From positions 248,001-312,000 of the forward strand of contig JASFAU010000004.1 in assembly GCA_039704465.1 (NCBI GenBank): a DNA stretch of 64,000 nucleotides, read 5' to 3'. The DNA is from Plasmodiophora brassicae. Its lineage: Eukaryota; Endomyxa; Phytomyxea; Plasmodiophorida; Plasmodiophoridae. A model generated the notes under the pieces. The model did not search any database. It saw only the letters and a program-made list of their open reading frames with translations, and had not been told where the DNA came from. This document shows, piece after piece, positions 51,289 through 62,332 of this stretch (position 1 is its first letter; each line of letters starts with the position of its first letter). A program made the position numbers and the translations under genes.

Positions 51289-54114
51289 ATGACGCCGACG
51301 TTGTTGATGAGGGCGTGCGGGCCGCGGCAGACGCTGGCAACGGCCACGCATATCGACCTCCACCTGCGGAGCGGGCGCCCTCATCGCGACGCGATCAAGG
51401 TCGGTCCCGGGTTTGTTCGGTATGCGGACCAGCGCCGGTTGACGTCCTCGAAAGCGAATAGAGAAGCTCGATCTTGTGCCCAGGTGCCGGGAACTGAATC
51501 TCAGTTACAACGCCATCGCGCGCATCGAAAACCTGTCCGCCGTGCGTCAGCTTCGCGTCCTGAACTTGGCCGAGAACAAGATCGGCGTTATCGAAGGCCT
51601 GGAGGCACTGGCGCACCTCGAGGTTCTCGACCTGACTGGCAACCACATCGAGGCGATCCCGGCGCAGGCCCTGTCGAAGCACAACCCCGGGCTCGTGGAA
51701 CTTCGTCTGGCGCGAAACAAGATTCGGCTTGTTCGTCCCCGTCGGTTGGCTGCGGCGTCCTCCCGTTGATGCTGATGCTTCGTCTGGTGGCAGTTGCGCG
51801 ATCTGGTGGGCCTGAGCGACTTGAAGAACCTGGCCAAGCTGGACATTCATGGCAACCCCTGTGCATTGCTGCCGCACGCGAGGCTGTTCGCCATTTACGC
51901 TGTCTCGAGCCTCGACGTTCTTGACGGGGACGCCGTCCTCGTGTCCGATCGGCAGCAGGCGCGACAGCAGTTCGACAGGACAGCAGTTGAGGAGCTTCGC
52001 GACGAACTTCAAGCTGTGTGCTCTGAACGCGACCGTATGTTCGTGCCGTTCGGCGACCGATGCGTGCTGTGAACGGTTTCCGCAGATGCGCTGGGGGAGT
52101 TCGAGAAGGCGAAATCGGAACTGGAGGCTGATCATCGCATGATGACCGATCTACGGGATCGCCTGGCGGAGCTCGCCAAGCGAAACGAGTCCCTGTCAGC
52201 GCAGCTGAACGATGCCCGCGCCGTTATTGAATTGAACACGGGACAGTTCGCTCGCAGCCAGCTGACGATTGCCGAGTTGGAACAACAGGTCCGTTGATTG
52301 TGGTACGCCTGTTCGGGAGGTTGTGCGATCTGACGGAATGAACAGATTGTCGACCTGAAGGTGTCGCAGCAGTCAAACACAAAGGCAGACGACGAGTTGC
52401 TCCAGAAACTCGAAGCTGAGAAGGCTGCGCGGGCACAGCTGGAAATTGAAATGAACCATCAAATGAAAGTGAGGCAGCGAGACACTCCCATTGCCCAACC
52501 AACTGTAACGGTGTCTTCACAGGTGGCTCGTGGCCTACTGGACTCTAAGGCCCAACGCCTCCGCGTCGAAGAAAGTCTCCACGAATCTCGCATTGCGGAA
52601 GTGCAACAAGATGTTGACGACTGGCAGTGCGCGGCGTCTGAATGCCTGGCACTGTGCGAATCATTCGTATCAGACAACCTAACGCTAGACGCTGCGATCA
52701 TCGACGTTGCTGCCGCATTCGAACGTCAGGTCCATGCATTAGTCGACGAAGCGGAGAAGATGAATCGAAAGCTTGCCTGTTTCCGGTTTGAAGAACAGTG
52801 CGATGATGGAGCCAGGTCGGTATCCCGGCGATCATGGCGCGTACCTGTGACCTGACGTTTGCATAGCGTGCATTTCCTCGAGGACCATTCGAAACAGCTT
52901 GCGCAAGCTGAAATACGCCTGCGACGGGTCATCCTTGCCAATTCCCGTTTACGAAGCGCGCTGTCCAGTACGCGCTCGCAGAACGAGCAGGATCGCGCTG
53001 TGCTTCAAGATCGCATCGACCACCTCGAGCGTCGCACTGCGGATCTTCAACGCCTGTCAAATGTGGGGCGACCATGTGACGTTGATGACATCTGGATTGT
53101 GACAGCCCATGATTGTAGGTGCAGGCTGAAATTGTGGAGCTTGAGCATTACCGCGACCGTCTTTCAGCGGACGTGACCAACCTCCAGTCCATCCGGAAAG
53201 AGCGCAGCTCGCCGCTGGTTCAGAAGCACTCGCTCACTGACGAAATTCGTGTAATAAGCTGTTTGTCATCTGCTTCTTCGCGTTGAGCTTAGTCTGTGCT
53301 TCCCAGGGTCTGGAGGACCGATTGAAGCCGTCACGCCAGGACATACCTGGTACATCTAGCAACGGCCTCGTCGACGTCTATGGAAGCAGGGAGCGGGGGC
53401 TACTGGCCAGGATTGCCGCCTTGCAAGAAGAAGTGTCACAGCGCGGGGTCGAGCTCGACCAGCTCCGGCGTGCATTATCGGACAAGCCGAGGCTGAAGCA
53501 ACTCGGTGGGCTCTGCCTATACGTGTTGATACGCGTACGCGGTGGACGTTGCTGACCCCTCTCTGCAGAGCATCAAGTTGCCGACGACTTGGCGAAGGTC
53601 CAAAAGCAGCGCCAGGATGAATTGGAGGTCAAGCTGCTTCGCCAGCAGATTGAAGATCGTGACTGCCAGGTAATCTCGCGACGACGGCATTCATGGCCGA
53701 CTTCCTGTTCTGACGACGCCGACGTTCGTTGTTGTGCGTCAGATTCGATATCTGATCGAACGACTTCGGAACAGCTCGCCGGCCGCACCTTCGATTTCGG
53801 TCTGCCCGTTGCCCATGCCCGACCGTCTGGAGAACGCCCTCGATCACCACCCCACGCCTCTCGAGCTGATCTCCGCCCAGCTCGACGAAGCGCTGTCCAA
53901 GTTCGACTGTAGCGATGTTGTTCCGAATCGCAGTGCGTCTCCGCACAGGATTCGCGCCGTCATGACAACGACGACAGCATCGCCCTCGACGCGGAAACCT
54001 GTGGAATCGGCGCCGGTCCAGGCCGCCGCGTATGACAGCAAGGTCCGGTTCAACCGCGTCCTGGAACGGCTCCGGGAGGAGAGTCGGATAGAGCCGAGCA
54101 AACGACGAGCGTGA
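51289..54114 (+). CDS. Leucine-rich repeat and coiled-coil protein (centrosomal/ciliary type)
   Basis: Eleven exons (51289-51399, 51464-51730, 51794-52034, 52086-52288, 52346-52468, 52523-52815, 52867-53062, 53119-53250, 53307-53505, 53569-53669, 53743-54114) encode 745 aa. Residues 35-150 hold SDS22-type LRRs: ELNLSYNAIARIENL, VLNLAENKIGVIEGL, VLDLTGNHIEAI, LRLARNKIRL and KLDIHGNPCALLP, ended by a cap motif (YAVSSLDVLDGDAV). The rest is coiled coil (AKSELEADHRMMTDLRDRLAEL, LHESRIAEVQQDVDDW, GLLARIAALQEEVSQRGVEL, EVKLLRQQIEDRD) plus a disordered tail. Related architectures occur in LRRCC1, CEP72 and ciliary LRR proteins. A centrosomal or basal-body site is inference. Confidence 0.75.
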
Positions 54115-54151
54115 TGTCAATATATATGTACCGGACGGTGTAACGTGGGTT

Positions 54152-55471
54152 CTATTTCACATTGTCAGGCGTCTCGCAGGACAACAGGAAGTCAGCGATG
54201 TCGCGGTAGTATTGCGCGCCGCCAGCCACGTAGGTGTCGTTATGCCCACCACTGTACCCCCGGAATACCCGCGTCTCGCTAGTCGCCAGATTAAACAGCC
54301 GCTTCATGTGGTCTGGCCGGGGGCTAAGCGCCTCGGACCGGGTTAGCGTACACGGAAACGTACCTGGGGGCACCAATTCGTCCTGGAGCCCTGTGCGTCT
54401 CCGTCAATATTGTGACACAGCTCGACGTCTAGGACGCAATCCCACTGACCGCTAAGAAACAAGAGCGGCGTCCTGACCTGGGTGACGCAGTACTCGTTAT
54501 TCCAATGACTACGCGATGCGGTAGATCAGCAACAGCGGCAACACGCGATACAGACGCTGGAATGTACTTCGAGAGGAAGAACGCCAGGAAGATGCGCAAT
54601 CGATCCGCAAACGGGACCCCCAGTTGCAATCCCAGTACAATCGCCATTTCATCGATGGTCGTGAACGTGTTTTCGACGATCGTCCCCCGTATCTAAACGA
54701 CAGCGATCTGTAACCCTCGAGGCAGAGTGCAGCAGTCCGTCGATCCCCACCAAAGAAGGGTTCTGGGTTGTCAGGCGAAGGGCAACAGCACCGCCGAGGG
54801 ACCGGCCAAACAAGAATATTCGATCGGGGTCGATCTGGTCGTTCTGAGATGCCAGCCACAGCAACACAGCCTCGGCATCGAGCTGGAGGCCTTTCTCATT
54901 AGGCGTTCCTGGGCCAGTGTCAGCAAATACCGTTGCACCAACGTACGTGGAAGGAACCTTCGCTGTTCCCATAGCCGCGATAGTCGACGAGAAGAACGTT
55001 GACATGCAGACGGCGGTACAGTTCGTAGGCGTTCGGCAGCCGGTATCCAATATCTGGGAACCGGCCCCCCGTTTGATCAGTGCACGAACCGACAGCATTG
55101 CAATTGCCCGTACTGCCAGCGTTTCCATGGAAGAAGACGATCGTCGAGCAGGTCGTCGCGTCGTCCTGCACGATGAGCCACGAATGCAGAAGCACGTTAT
55201 CGACCGTAGCAATCCAGTTCTCCGTGAACGGCAGGCTCCATTCGTGCGGCGACTTGAAATCTGTCGGGCGAACGCGTGGTCAACCTGGCGTCATGACGCA
55301 CGGCTCCCCCCTACGCGTGTCGTTGTGCGCGATCTGCCGAGGCCCACGATGCTCCGGGAAGTACAGCAGGCGGTCCTGGTAGTACCAGACGGCCGCCAGC
55401 GTCAGCACCAGCAGGCCGGTCGACACCCGTATCCCGAACCCGATCGCCTCGACAATCAGCTCGAGCAACAT
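54152..55471 (-). CDS. ABHD13: ABHD13/BEM46-type alpha/beta-hydrolase, membrane-anchored
   Basis: Seven exons, 55471-55315, 55260-55114, 55053-54958, 54908-54751, 54692-54556, 54508-54419 and 54323-54152, for 318 aa. An N-terminal transmembrane segment (VSTGLLVLTLAAVWYYQDRLLYFPE) is followed by the hydrolase fold: IVFFHGNAGNIGYRL, NVLLVDYRGYGNSEGTPNEKGL, IFLFGRSLGGAVAL (nucleophile elbow), IVENTFTTIDEM, PLLFLSGQWDCVL and FRGYSGGHNDTY with the catalytic His. This is the BEM46/ABHD13 pattern exactly. The Ser-Asp-His triad is inferred as GRSLG, SGQWD and GGHND. The enzyme substrate is unknown. The last intron (95 nt) is the longest and least certain. Confidence 0.88.
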
Positions 55472-55791
55472 GCCTCTGGCCGACGCGCTGCAGAAACGGA
55501 CGCCACCGTCGGGCGCGGCCGCCCAACGCCCGCCCGTTTCTGCAGCGCCGCCATGTTCACTCTGCGCGGTGCTTTACCAAAATGCGGTCGGCCGCGTTAC
55601 GACTGTCAGATGATGACGACGGTGCGACTGCTCACTGCAGTCGCAGTGCAGCTCTGGCTGGGCGGAAAGTTGTCGTTCCGTCTCGCACAAAGCCGAAAAA
55701 ACGTGCGTCGTTTGGGCGGAAAAAGTGTGCCGCATATTTTCACAGTGGACGACGACACTGGTCTGAACGGGTTAATGCCCAGGTGACGGCG

Positions 55792-58700
55792 ATGCGCGTG
55801 CTGCGGAAGTGCTGCGGGTGCGCGTGCTCGACGACGTCGGGCCGCCCGCAGTACAAGAAGCACGTGCTGGGCGTGTTCCCGAAGAACGTCGAGCAGGCGG
55901 AGCTGAACAGCGCGGCGGTGGCGCCCCAGAGCCTGTCGTCGCTCGTCCACTATGCGCTGTCCTACCCGGAGCAGCTCGCGTCGATCGGCCGGTACATGCA
56001 CAAGCTCATCGAACGCGACCTGAAGCTCGGCCACCTGGCCAAAGTCAAGGTGGGCGGCGACCTTGCCGCGTCGCAGCGGTCCCGGGTTTTGAACGACGAT
56101 GTTAGGTCGCGGTGATGGCGATGAACTCGCTGGTCGAGATGTGCCATACGCAGCTGGCGCAGTACGACGAATGGATCATCCGATCCGCTCTACTGCTGTT
56201 CGAGCACGACCGCATGGAGCTCCGCGTGCTCGCCTGCGAATGCTTCCGTAAGGTCGTGCACTTCCAGGACGAATGGTCGGATTACAAGAAGCTGGACCGG
56301 TTCTTCCCGCACCTGGTCGCCATGTGCGTCTACGAGAGCGACAACCCCAAGTTGCAGTGCACGGTCCGGGTCGCTGGCCTGGAATCCATGTCCAAGATGA
56401 TCCTGTTCACGGACGCGCAGAACACGCTGGACCACCTGTCGGTGATCACCCCGCCGATCCTGATGAACGTTCGCGCCGACGGCGGCAACACTGTCACCGA
56501 CCCGGGTTCGCACGTGGCCGTCCTGAAATCGAAAGGGTCCCGGAAGGGACCCGCTGCTCAGCTGAGCGACGACGATGCCGATGCGCCTTATCAGCTTGCA
56601 ATGACGTGCCTGCAGAACGTCGGGACGCTGGCTAATCTGAACACGATCGACCCGATCCTGTTGCCGATCTTCGCGTATCTCGACGAACGCGCGTGGAAGC
56701 CGCCCGAGTTCGCGCTGGCCTGCATCAAGACGGTGGCCGACAACAGCACCAGTGACCACGGGTACGGGTTCGCGTACCTGATGCTGAAGCACCTGGACTC
56801 GATAGCAATGCAGGCGGCGGTCGCGTCCAAGAGCGCCAACGCGCCGCCCGGCGATGACAAAGGGCAGTCGCATCGCAAACGGCAGATTCAGACACGCATT
56901 GTTCAGGTCACGGCCGAGCTCGTGCTGACAATGCGACTGGACATTGGCCCATGGCAAGGCCTCATGAACTTCCTGCTGCAACGTCTCGAACAGGTCCCCC
57001 TTCGCCACAGGGTTGTTCGCCAGCGGCTGCCTGACGTTACCGCTGCTGTGTACAGGCGTCCGGCGACGAACTTCTGGTCCACCTGCAGGACGCCCTGATC
57101 AGCTGCGTTTGCGCCTACTGCATCCGGCTGCCGTCCGCGTTCGACTACATCGACCTGCTGAGTACGATCTTCGACCAGCTGCTGACCCAGCCCATATCCA
57201 GCAATGCCGACGCCGAGGGGCAGCACGTGTCGCGCAAGGCGCCTGACGGGACCGCCGCGAAGACGGACCTCTTCCTGAAATGCGCGCTGTCGGCCGCCGA
57301 ACTTCGCAAGCTGTCCACGCCCGACTGTGTCGTGTCCGACCGCCTGATTTCCTCCATGCTTTCGGTACGGTGGCGGCCGGTCCCGGGGGACCTCCATGCG
57401 TGTTCTGACAGAACGGTCGCAGCTGTGTGCACCGTTCCAGGATTTGCGCCTCGGCGACCGATTCGTCGAGATCCACAAGATCCTGCAGAACCTGTCGATT
57501 CCGTTTCAGCCCCCGTCGGTTGCTCCGGGTGCGCCCCGGCCGGCCACGCGGGCGTTCGGCGAGCCTGCCGACACCAGCGTCGTCGCAGCGCAGAAGCTGA
57601 CCTCCTTCCTGCGACGCGTGGTCATGGGCGGTGCTCAGGAGGACGTCTCCACCTGGGTCTGCTGCCGCAAACCGTTGTTGCTCCCCCGGGGATCCCTGAC
57701 TTCGTCGTGATCCGTCAGGTTCACGATCGGTTCATCAGTGAGAGGCACCACAACAGGATCTACTTCTCCGTCCACCATCACCTCGTCTCCGTCGGATCGC
57801 AACCTGGTACCTGCTGCACCGAGCGTTCGCGTTGCACTGTTCGCTGACGCCCCGCCCCATGGCAGCCCACTTCGAATCGTATTTCCGGTCGCTCGTCGTC
57901 CTGCTTCGCGCGCAGCCGCACCAGTCGATTCTGGCGACGTTCCCGATGGTGTTCGCCTGGCTGGACCAGTTCCGCATCGACTCGGCGTCTGGCGACCGCG
58001 TGAAAGCGGCCCGCGTCTACATGCTCGTCGCCGCCTACCTGGTCACCGTCTCGCGCGTCTGCATTGTCCTCGATGCACGTCGAGCGGCGTCTGAACTCGA
58101 CGAGACCGCCACACCTTTGCTGAGCGAGCGAGCACAGACCGCTAGCCGGGGCCTGTCCTGGAACGCAGAGGTCGGTCTGGTTGCCGTCGCCGAGCCCGTC
58201 GATGGGACCTCAGCGTCTGGCCCATCTGCGATTCCGCCTATTGACAAGCAAGCCGTCCTGCGAGCCGTCTGTCGTGTACCGTTTCCTGGACTGGACGTGC
58301 AGAAGGCTCGGGAGGTCCTCTCCGCGCCGTTCGATGTGTCGTCAACCCAACTGGATAGCCCACATCGGCCATCGGTGTCGCTGTCGCCCGGTGTCATCCT
58401 CGAGCACTCCGTCTCGGTCGATTCGCAAGACGACGGCGATTCGGACACGGGCGCTGGACCCGTCGTCGAGGAGCGACGCGCGAGCGTTAAGGCCCAGCGC
58501 CCGTCGCACCTCGCCGCATCGACCGATGACGTCCAGCTCATTGTCGATGGCGAATCCATGGAATCGGATGCCGACACGTCGGGGTTGAGGTCGCAGCGCG
58601 ACGACAGCCTGGGCACCCTGCCGATCGCCGAGAGCTTCGAGGTAAACGGGTGGTGGTGGTGCTGCCACTGTGTGCCCGTTGTAGCCGCTGACCGTCGTCG

Positions 58701-59260
58701 TGTAGAACCACGCGGACCGATACCAACGCCAGTACCGGAAGCGGATCGCGTCCCTTCAGTCGATCAACAATGACGTGGTCACGTCGCTGGACCCCCTGTT
58801 GCAGAACGAGAACGCGGCCGTGAACGTGCTGACGAACCTGGCCAGGCAGGACGGCAAGTCGCAACGCTGGGGTGACCGTGCGCTGGTGTCGCCCCTGAGC
58901 GTTGTTCCCGATCACGTGCCGCTGTCGAACCGTTCCGTGTCGTCGACGCCGCCTGCGCTGACTCGCAAGACGTCAGCACGATCGTCGGTGTTCTCGTTGC
59001 CGGACAACCCGCAGCCGATGCTGGACGCTCAGCAGATGCTGTCAGACTTGGATGACGACACCGGGCGCCCCCCGGTGCCCCCTGCGCAGGCCTCATCAAC
59101 GACCAGACTGACCGTTGCCGACGCGGACGACGTCCCGCCTAGGCTGGCACCCGTTTGGAATCGCTCGTCGACACCTGCGGCCGCTCCGGGCACCACCGAG
59201 CCGCCGCCCAACCCGGTGGTCTCGATCCGGATCCCGACCCGTCCAGCTAACGACGACTAA
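55792..59260 (+). CDS. EFR3: EFR3-type plasma-membrane protein
   Basis: Seven exons, 55792-56049, 56106-56993, 57056-57364, 57423-57644, 57719-57806, 57866-58641 and 58706-59260, for 1031 aa. The N-terminus is Cys-rich (RKCCGCACS), the palmitoylation-like anchor of EFR3, followed by YKKHVLGVFP, LVHYALSYPEQLASIGRYMHKLIERDL and VKVAVMAMNSLVEMC. The helical ARM/HEAT-like body includes FRKVVHFQDEW and LVAMCVYESDNP. The C-terminal 450 residues are mostly disordered and Ser-rich. EFR3 recruits PI4K-IIIalpha with TTC7 to the plasma membrane to make PI4P. The gene is divergent from ABHD13 (about 320 bp between starts). Confidence 0.82.
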
Positions 59261-60060
59261 TGTATGGCAGGGGCCCACATTCGAATCCGTATCGGCCGCC
59301 CATTCGTACAGCACAGACCTGGCATCGGCTGCCAGCAGTAGAACACAGGCGTGCCTGGTAGTTGGAGTCTATCCGTTGCGGATCGTGGTCACGCCTGTAC
59401 CCACACAGACGGAAACACCATCGTCATCCTACCGCGTTCGCCATGCGCCGATCTGCCTCCTGCAGCAAGTACCACTACATTGCCGGAAATATACCATCGG
59501 GAGGACCAGAGGCGCGAAAGTTCAATTGTGCAGGCATCTCCACCCGGCATTTACTACGAGATGATGACCTGTTCCTCCGTCACAATACGTAGAGGGCGCA
59601 GCCACGCGCCGTCTCAGTCTGATGAATGATGATGACGACGGGCACCGCACTGGTGCGACGCCCCTGTCATATTCTGGCAGAGTACACAGGAGCAATGCCC
59701 TTGTGGCAATTTGGCGCGGCAACTTCGTCCAGTATTGCAGCCTCAGCGTCGCCTTTGCATCGTCACGGCGATTGAGGGCGCCGTAGAGGACTGCGACCGT
59801 TCCGATTATCGGCGCGCATCCCCACAATGGGTACCACAGCCGTTCAGAACATCTTGGATCGCACATCCTCATCCAGTCGCCATCACCCCGCCATTCCAAC
59901 AATCATGTTCTTCGTCATCATCGGCATGCAAGACGTATGGCAGCAACGGGCCACCGTCAGTCCGCGACGGACTCCGTGGGGTCGCACAACGGACTCTCCG
60001 GCCGTGGGGCCCGTGGTGCCTGCGGTTCCTGACGCTGGATCGAGTCACGAACGACGATGA
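59261..60060. other. Intergenic, no supported gene
   Basis: A minus-strand frame (59902-59522) has a short hydrophobic stretch (APIIGTVAVLYGAL) but no recognisable domain. One copy of the CGGACTCCGTGGGGTC element lies at 59968-59983. Confidence 0.45.
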
Positions 60061-61092
60061 AAAAGTAATCACAGAAACAACCTGGACAATTGGTCAGCGA
60101 ATGCTCACCACGGTCGGTATACAAAGACGAAAGCTGTACCTGCGTGGGAGCCGCGTCTACATCAATTTCTGCTGTCGTCGACTGCAACGACGGGACGGCC
60201 TGTAGGCACAACTTATTGAGTACCGGAAACGTCATCTTTCCTGCCTCTTGACCTGCTGAATCGGTGCTAGAGGACTATTGAGGACAGGATTTTCAGGTTG
60301 GCGAGACAACGAAAGGCCGGGGACAGGTGATTGGACACGCTAAGTTATTCAATAAGCAACCCGCACGACAATATTGCCGAAGCCAACGATCTTTATCGAG
60401 CAGAGGCTGAAGCGGATGTCGAAAACCGATGCGGTTCTCGCAGACCGCCGGAAGTACGAACGGGTTATCGACGAACTTCGACGGTCGGCTCTGTTAGGGT
60501 CGTTTAGCACGCTTGCGCCAGCAATGGTCGCTAGGCCGTCTGTGCCGATTTTGTTGAACGAGAAAGCCAACGCGAATCTGCCGCGCCAGAATTATCCAGC
60601 AGACAATCCGCCTGCTCGTCGCCCTCGACGATGTCGCGGTCAGAGCGAACGTCGTAATGGCATTGAATACGCATGCTGCAGGAGTGACCGTTCGTACTTC
60701 CGGCGGTCTGCGAGAACCGCATCGGTTTTCGACATCCGCTTCAGCCTCTGCTCGATAAAGATCGTTGGCTTCGGCAATATTGTCGTGCGGGTTGCTTATT
60801 GAATAACTTAGCGTGTCCAATCACCTGTCCCCGGCCTTTCGTTGTCTCGCCAACCTGAAAATCCTGTCCTCAATAGTCCTCTAGCACCGATTCAGCAGGT
60901 CAAGAGGCAGGAAAGATGACGTTTCCGGTACTCAATAAGTTGTGCCTACAGGCCGTCCCGTCGTTGCAGTCGACGACAGCAGACATTGATGTAGACGCGG
61001 CTCCCACGCAGGTATACAGCTTTCGTCTTTGTATACCGACCGTGGTGAGCATTCGCTGACCAATTGTTCAGGTTGTTTCTGTGATTACTTTT
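60061..61092. repeat. 1.03-kb inverted repeat with 224-bp spacer
   Basis: Left arm 60061-60463 (403 bp) and right arm 60688-61092 (405 bp) are reverse complements over their whole length, with only a few differences (for example one substitution near 60089, one near 60164, and a 2-bp insertion in the right arm near 61014). The spacer is 60464-60687. Identical peptide fragments appear on opposite strands from the two arms (for example VVRVAY termini), but no transposase or other domain is recognised. Confidence 0.95.
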
Positions 61093-61469
61093 CCTGATCC
61101 AGCCGCATCCGCTTGTCGAATCGATCATCGCACGTCCGACCGAGTACACCGACTATGCCTCATCTTTATCAGGCTGCTGTAACGGAACCGGTAGTTCTCG
61201 TGGACACAGTCGCACCAATGCGCCTGCTGGCCCCTTTCCCCACACAGGTTTGGCTCGTGATTGCTGTCGTGTGCGCTCTAAACAGAAATCGTGCAGGCTG
61301 CTGCGACAACATCCTCTCAACCTCGCATTGGTACGCAGCCGACTTGGCTGAAGGTGAAGCGTCACGTTTTAGTATTTTCGGCTGACCCTGGTATATCCTG
61401 GACCAGCGCCGTCACGGACTCCGTGGGGTCCCGCCACGGACTCCGTGAGTGGCCATCGTCACTTCCGCG
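61093..61469. promoter_or_regulatory. RTF2 upstream region with two palindromic CACGGANTCCGTG elements
   Basis: Copies at 61414-61426 and 61436-61448 are 22 bp apart and sit 22-56 bp before the RTF2 start codon. Each is a 13-bp interrupted palindrome. Similar elements lie upstream of the XRN start. No other gene is supported in this stretch. Confidence 0.5.
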
Positions 61470-62249
61470 ATGGGGTGCGATGGCGGGTCGATCCCCGGCC
61501 GACGCGATCTCGTCAAGCAGCGCGCGTCGACGAAGGCTGCCGAGGCGGTCGTCGCCGAGACCGCCTCGTCCAGATGGCATGTGTGCGCTATCAGCCAGGA
61601 GCGGCTTGTGGCGCCGATTGTCGTCTGTCGGCTGGGCCACCTGTACAACAAGGATGCTCTGATTCAGCAGCATCTGCTGAGCAAGTCTCGCAGCCCGCAG
61701 TTCGCTCATATTCGGTCGCTGTCCGACGTCATCGAACTGAAATTCCATCCTGCCGATACGTCGGATGATGGTGGCGCCGATTCGCCGGTGTTCCAGTGCC
61801 CGGTGACTATGCTGATTGGCAACGGCAAGTACCGATTCCACGTGTCGCGGGCATGTGGGTGCCTTGTCTCGGAACGTGCCTTAAAGGAGACCAATTCGTC
61901 CACCTGCCTCATGTGCCAGAAGGCGCTTGGCGAACCGACCGGGTCGGACGATGCTATCGAGCGACTGTTCATCGTCGTGAACCCGACCTCGAATGAAGAG
62001 CGCGAACGTTTACGCCATCGGATGGAGCAGGATCTCGCCAATGCGCCAGACGCGCACAGGAAGAAGAAGAACAAGAAGCGGAAGAACGGCGATGCCGAAG
62101 ACGATAAGAAGTCGCAAGCGGATTCGTCCTCGAAGAAACGCAATGCGGCGACGTCGTCAAAGTCGGAAGCGTATGCGTCGATATTCACGTCGAGCAAGAC
62201 GCATAGCAACCCGAACACCATCAAGAACACGCTGTTCGGGCACGTCTGA
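61470..62249 (+). CDS. RTF2: RTF2-family protein (replication termination factor 2)
   Basis: A 259-aa intronless frame. Residues 1-20 (MGCDGGSIPGRRDLVKQRAS) match the Rtf2 N-terminus MGCDGGTIPKRxELVK. The C2HC2-type RING-like region follows: CAISQERLVAPIVVCRLGHLYNKDALIQ, then FHVSRACGCLVSERAL and CLMCQKALG. The family blocks HIRSLSDVIEL and FQCPVTMLIGNGKYRF are also present. The C-terminal tail is Lys-rich with nuclear-localisation signals. Rtf2 acts at stalled replication forks and in splicing. Met at 61470 is chosen because it begins the conserved MGCDGG block. It is convergent with the XRN-like gene at 62333. Confidence 0.92.
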   Translation: MGCDGGSIPGRRDLVKQRASTKAAEAVVAETASSRWHVCAISQERLVAPIVVCRLGHLYNKDALIQQHLLSKSRSPQFAHIRSLSDVIELKFHPADTSDDGGADSPVFQCPVTMLIGNGKYRFHVSRACGCLVSERALKETNSSTCLMCQKALGEPTGSDDAIERLFIVVNPTSNEERERLRHRMEQDLANAPDAHRKKKNKKRKNGDAEDDKKSQADSSSKKRNAATSSKSEAYASIFTSSKTHSNPNTIKNTLFGHV

Positions 62250-62332
62250 CGGTGTCCTCTTGGCTGACCTGTAATCTAAATGTATTATTGTATTTACAGA
62301 TGCGAACCCATCGTCGTGCGTCTGCACAATAG

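Noticed and set aside
60349..60802. Coding genes inside the inverted repeat arms
   Set aside because: The same peptide appears on both strands only because the arms are inverted copies; no domain or start-stop logic supports a gene.
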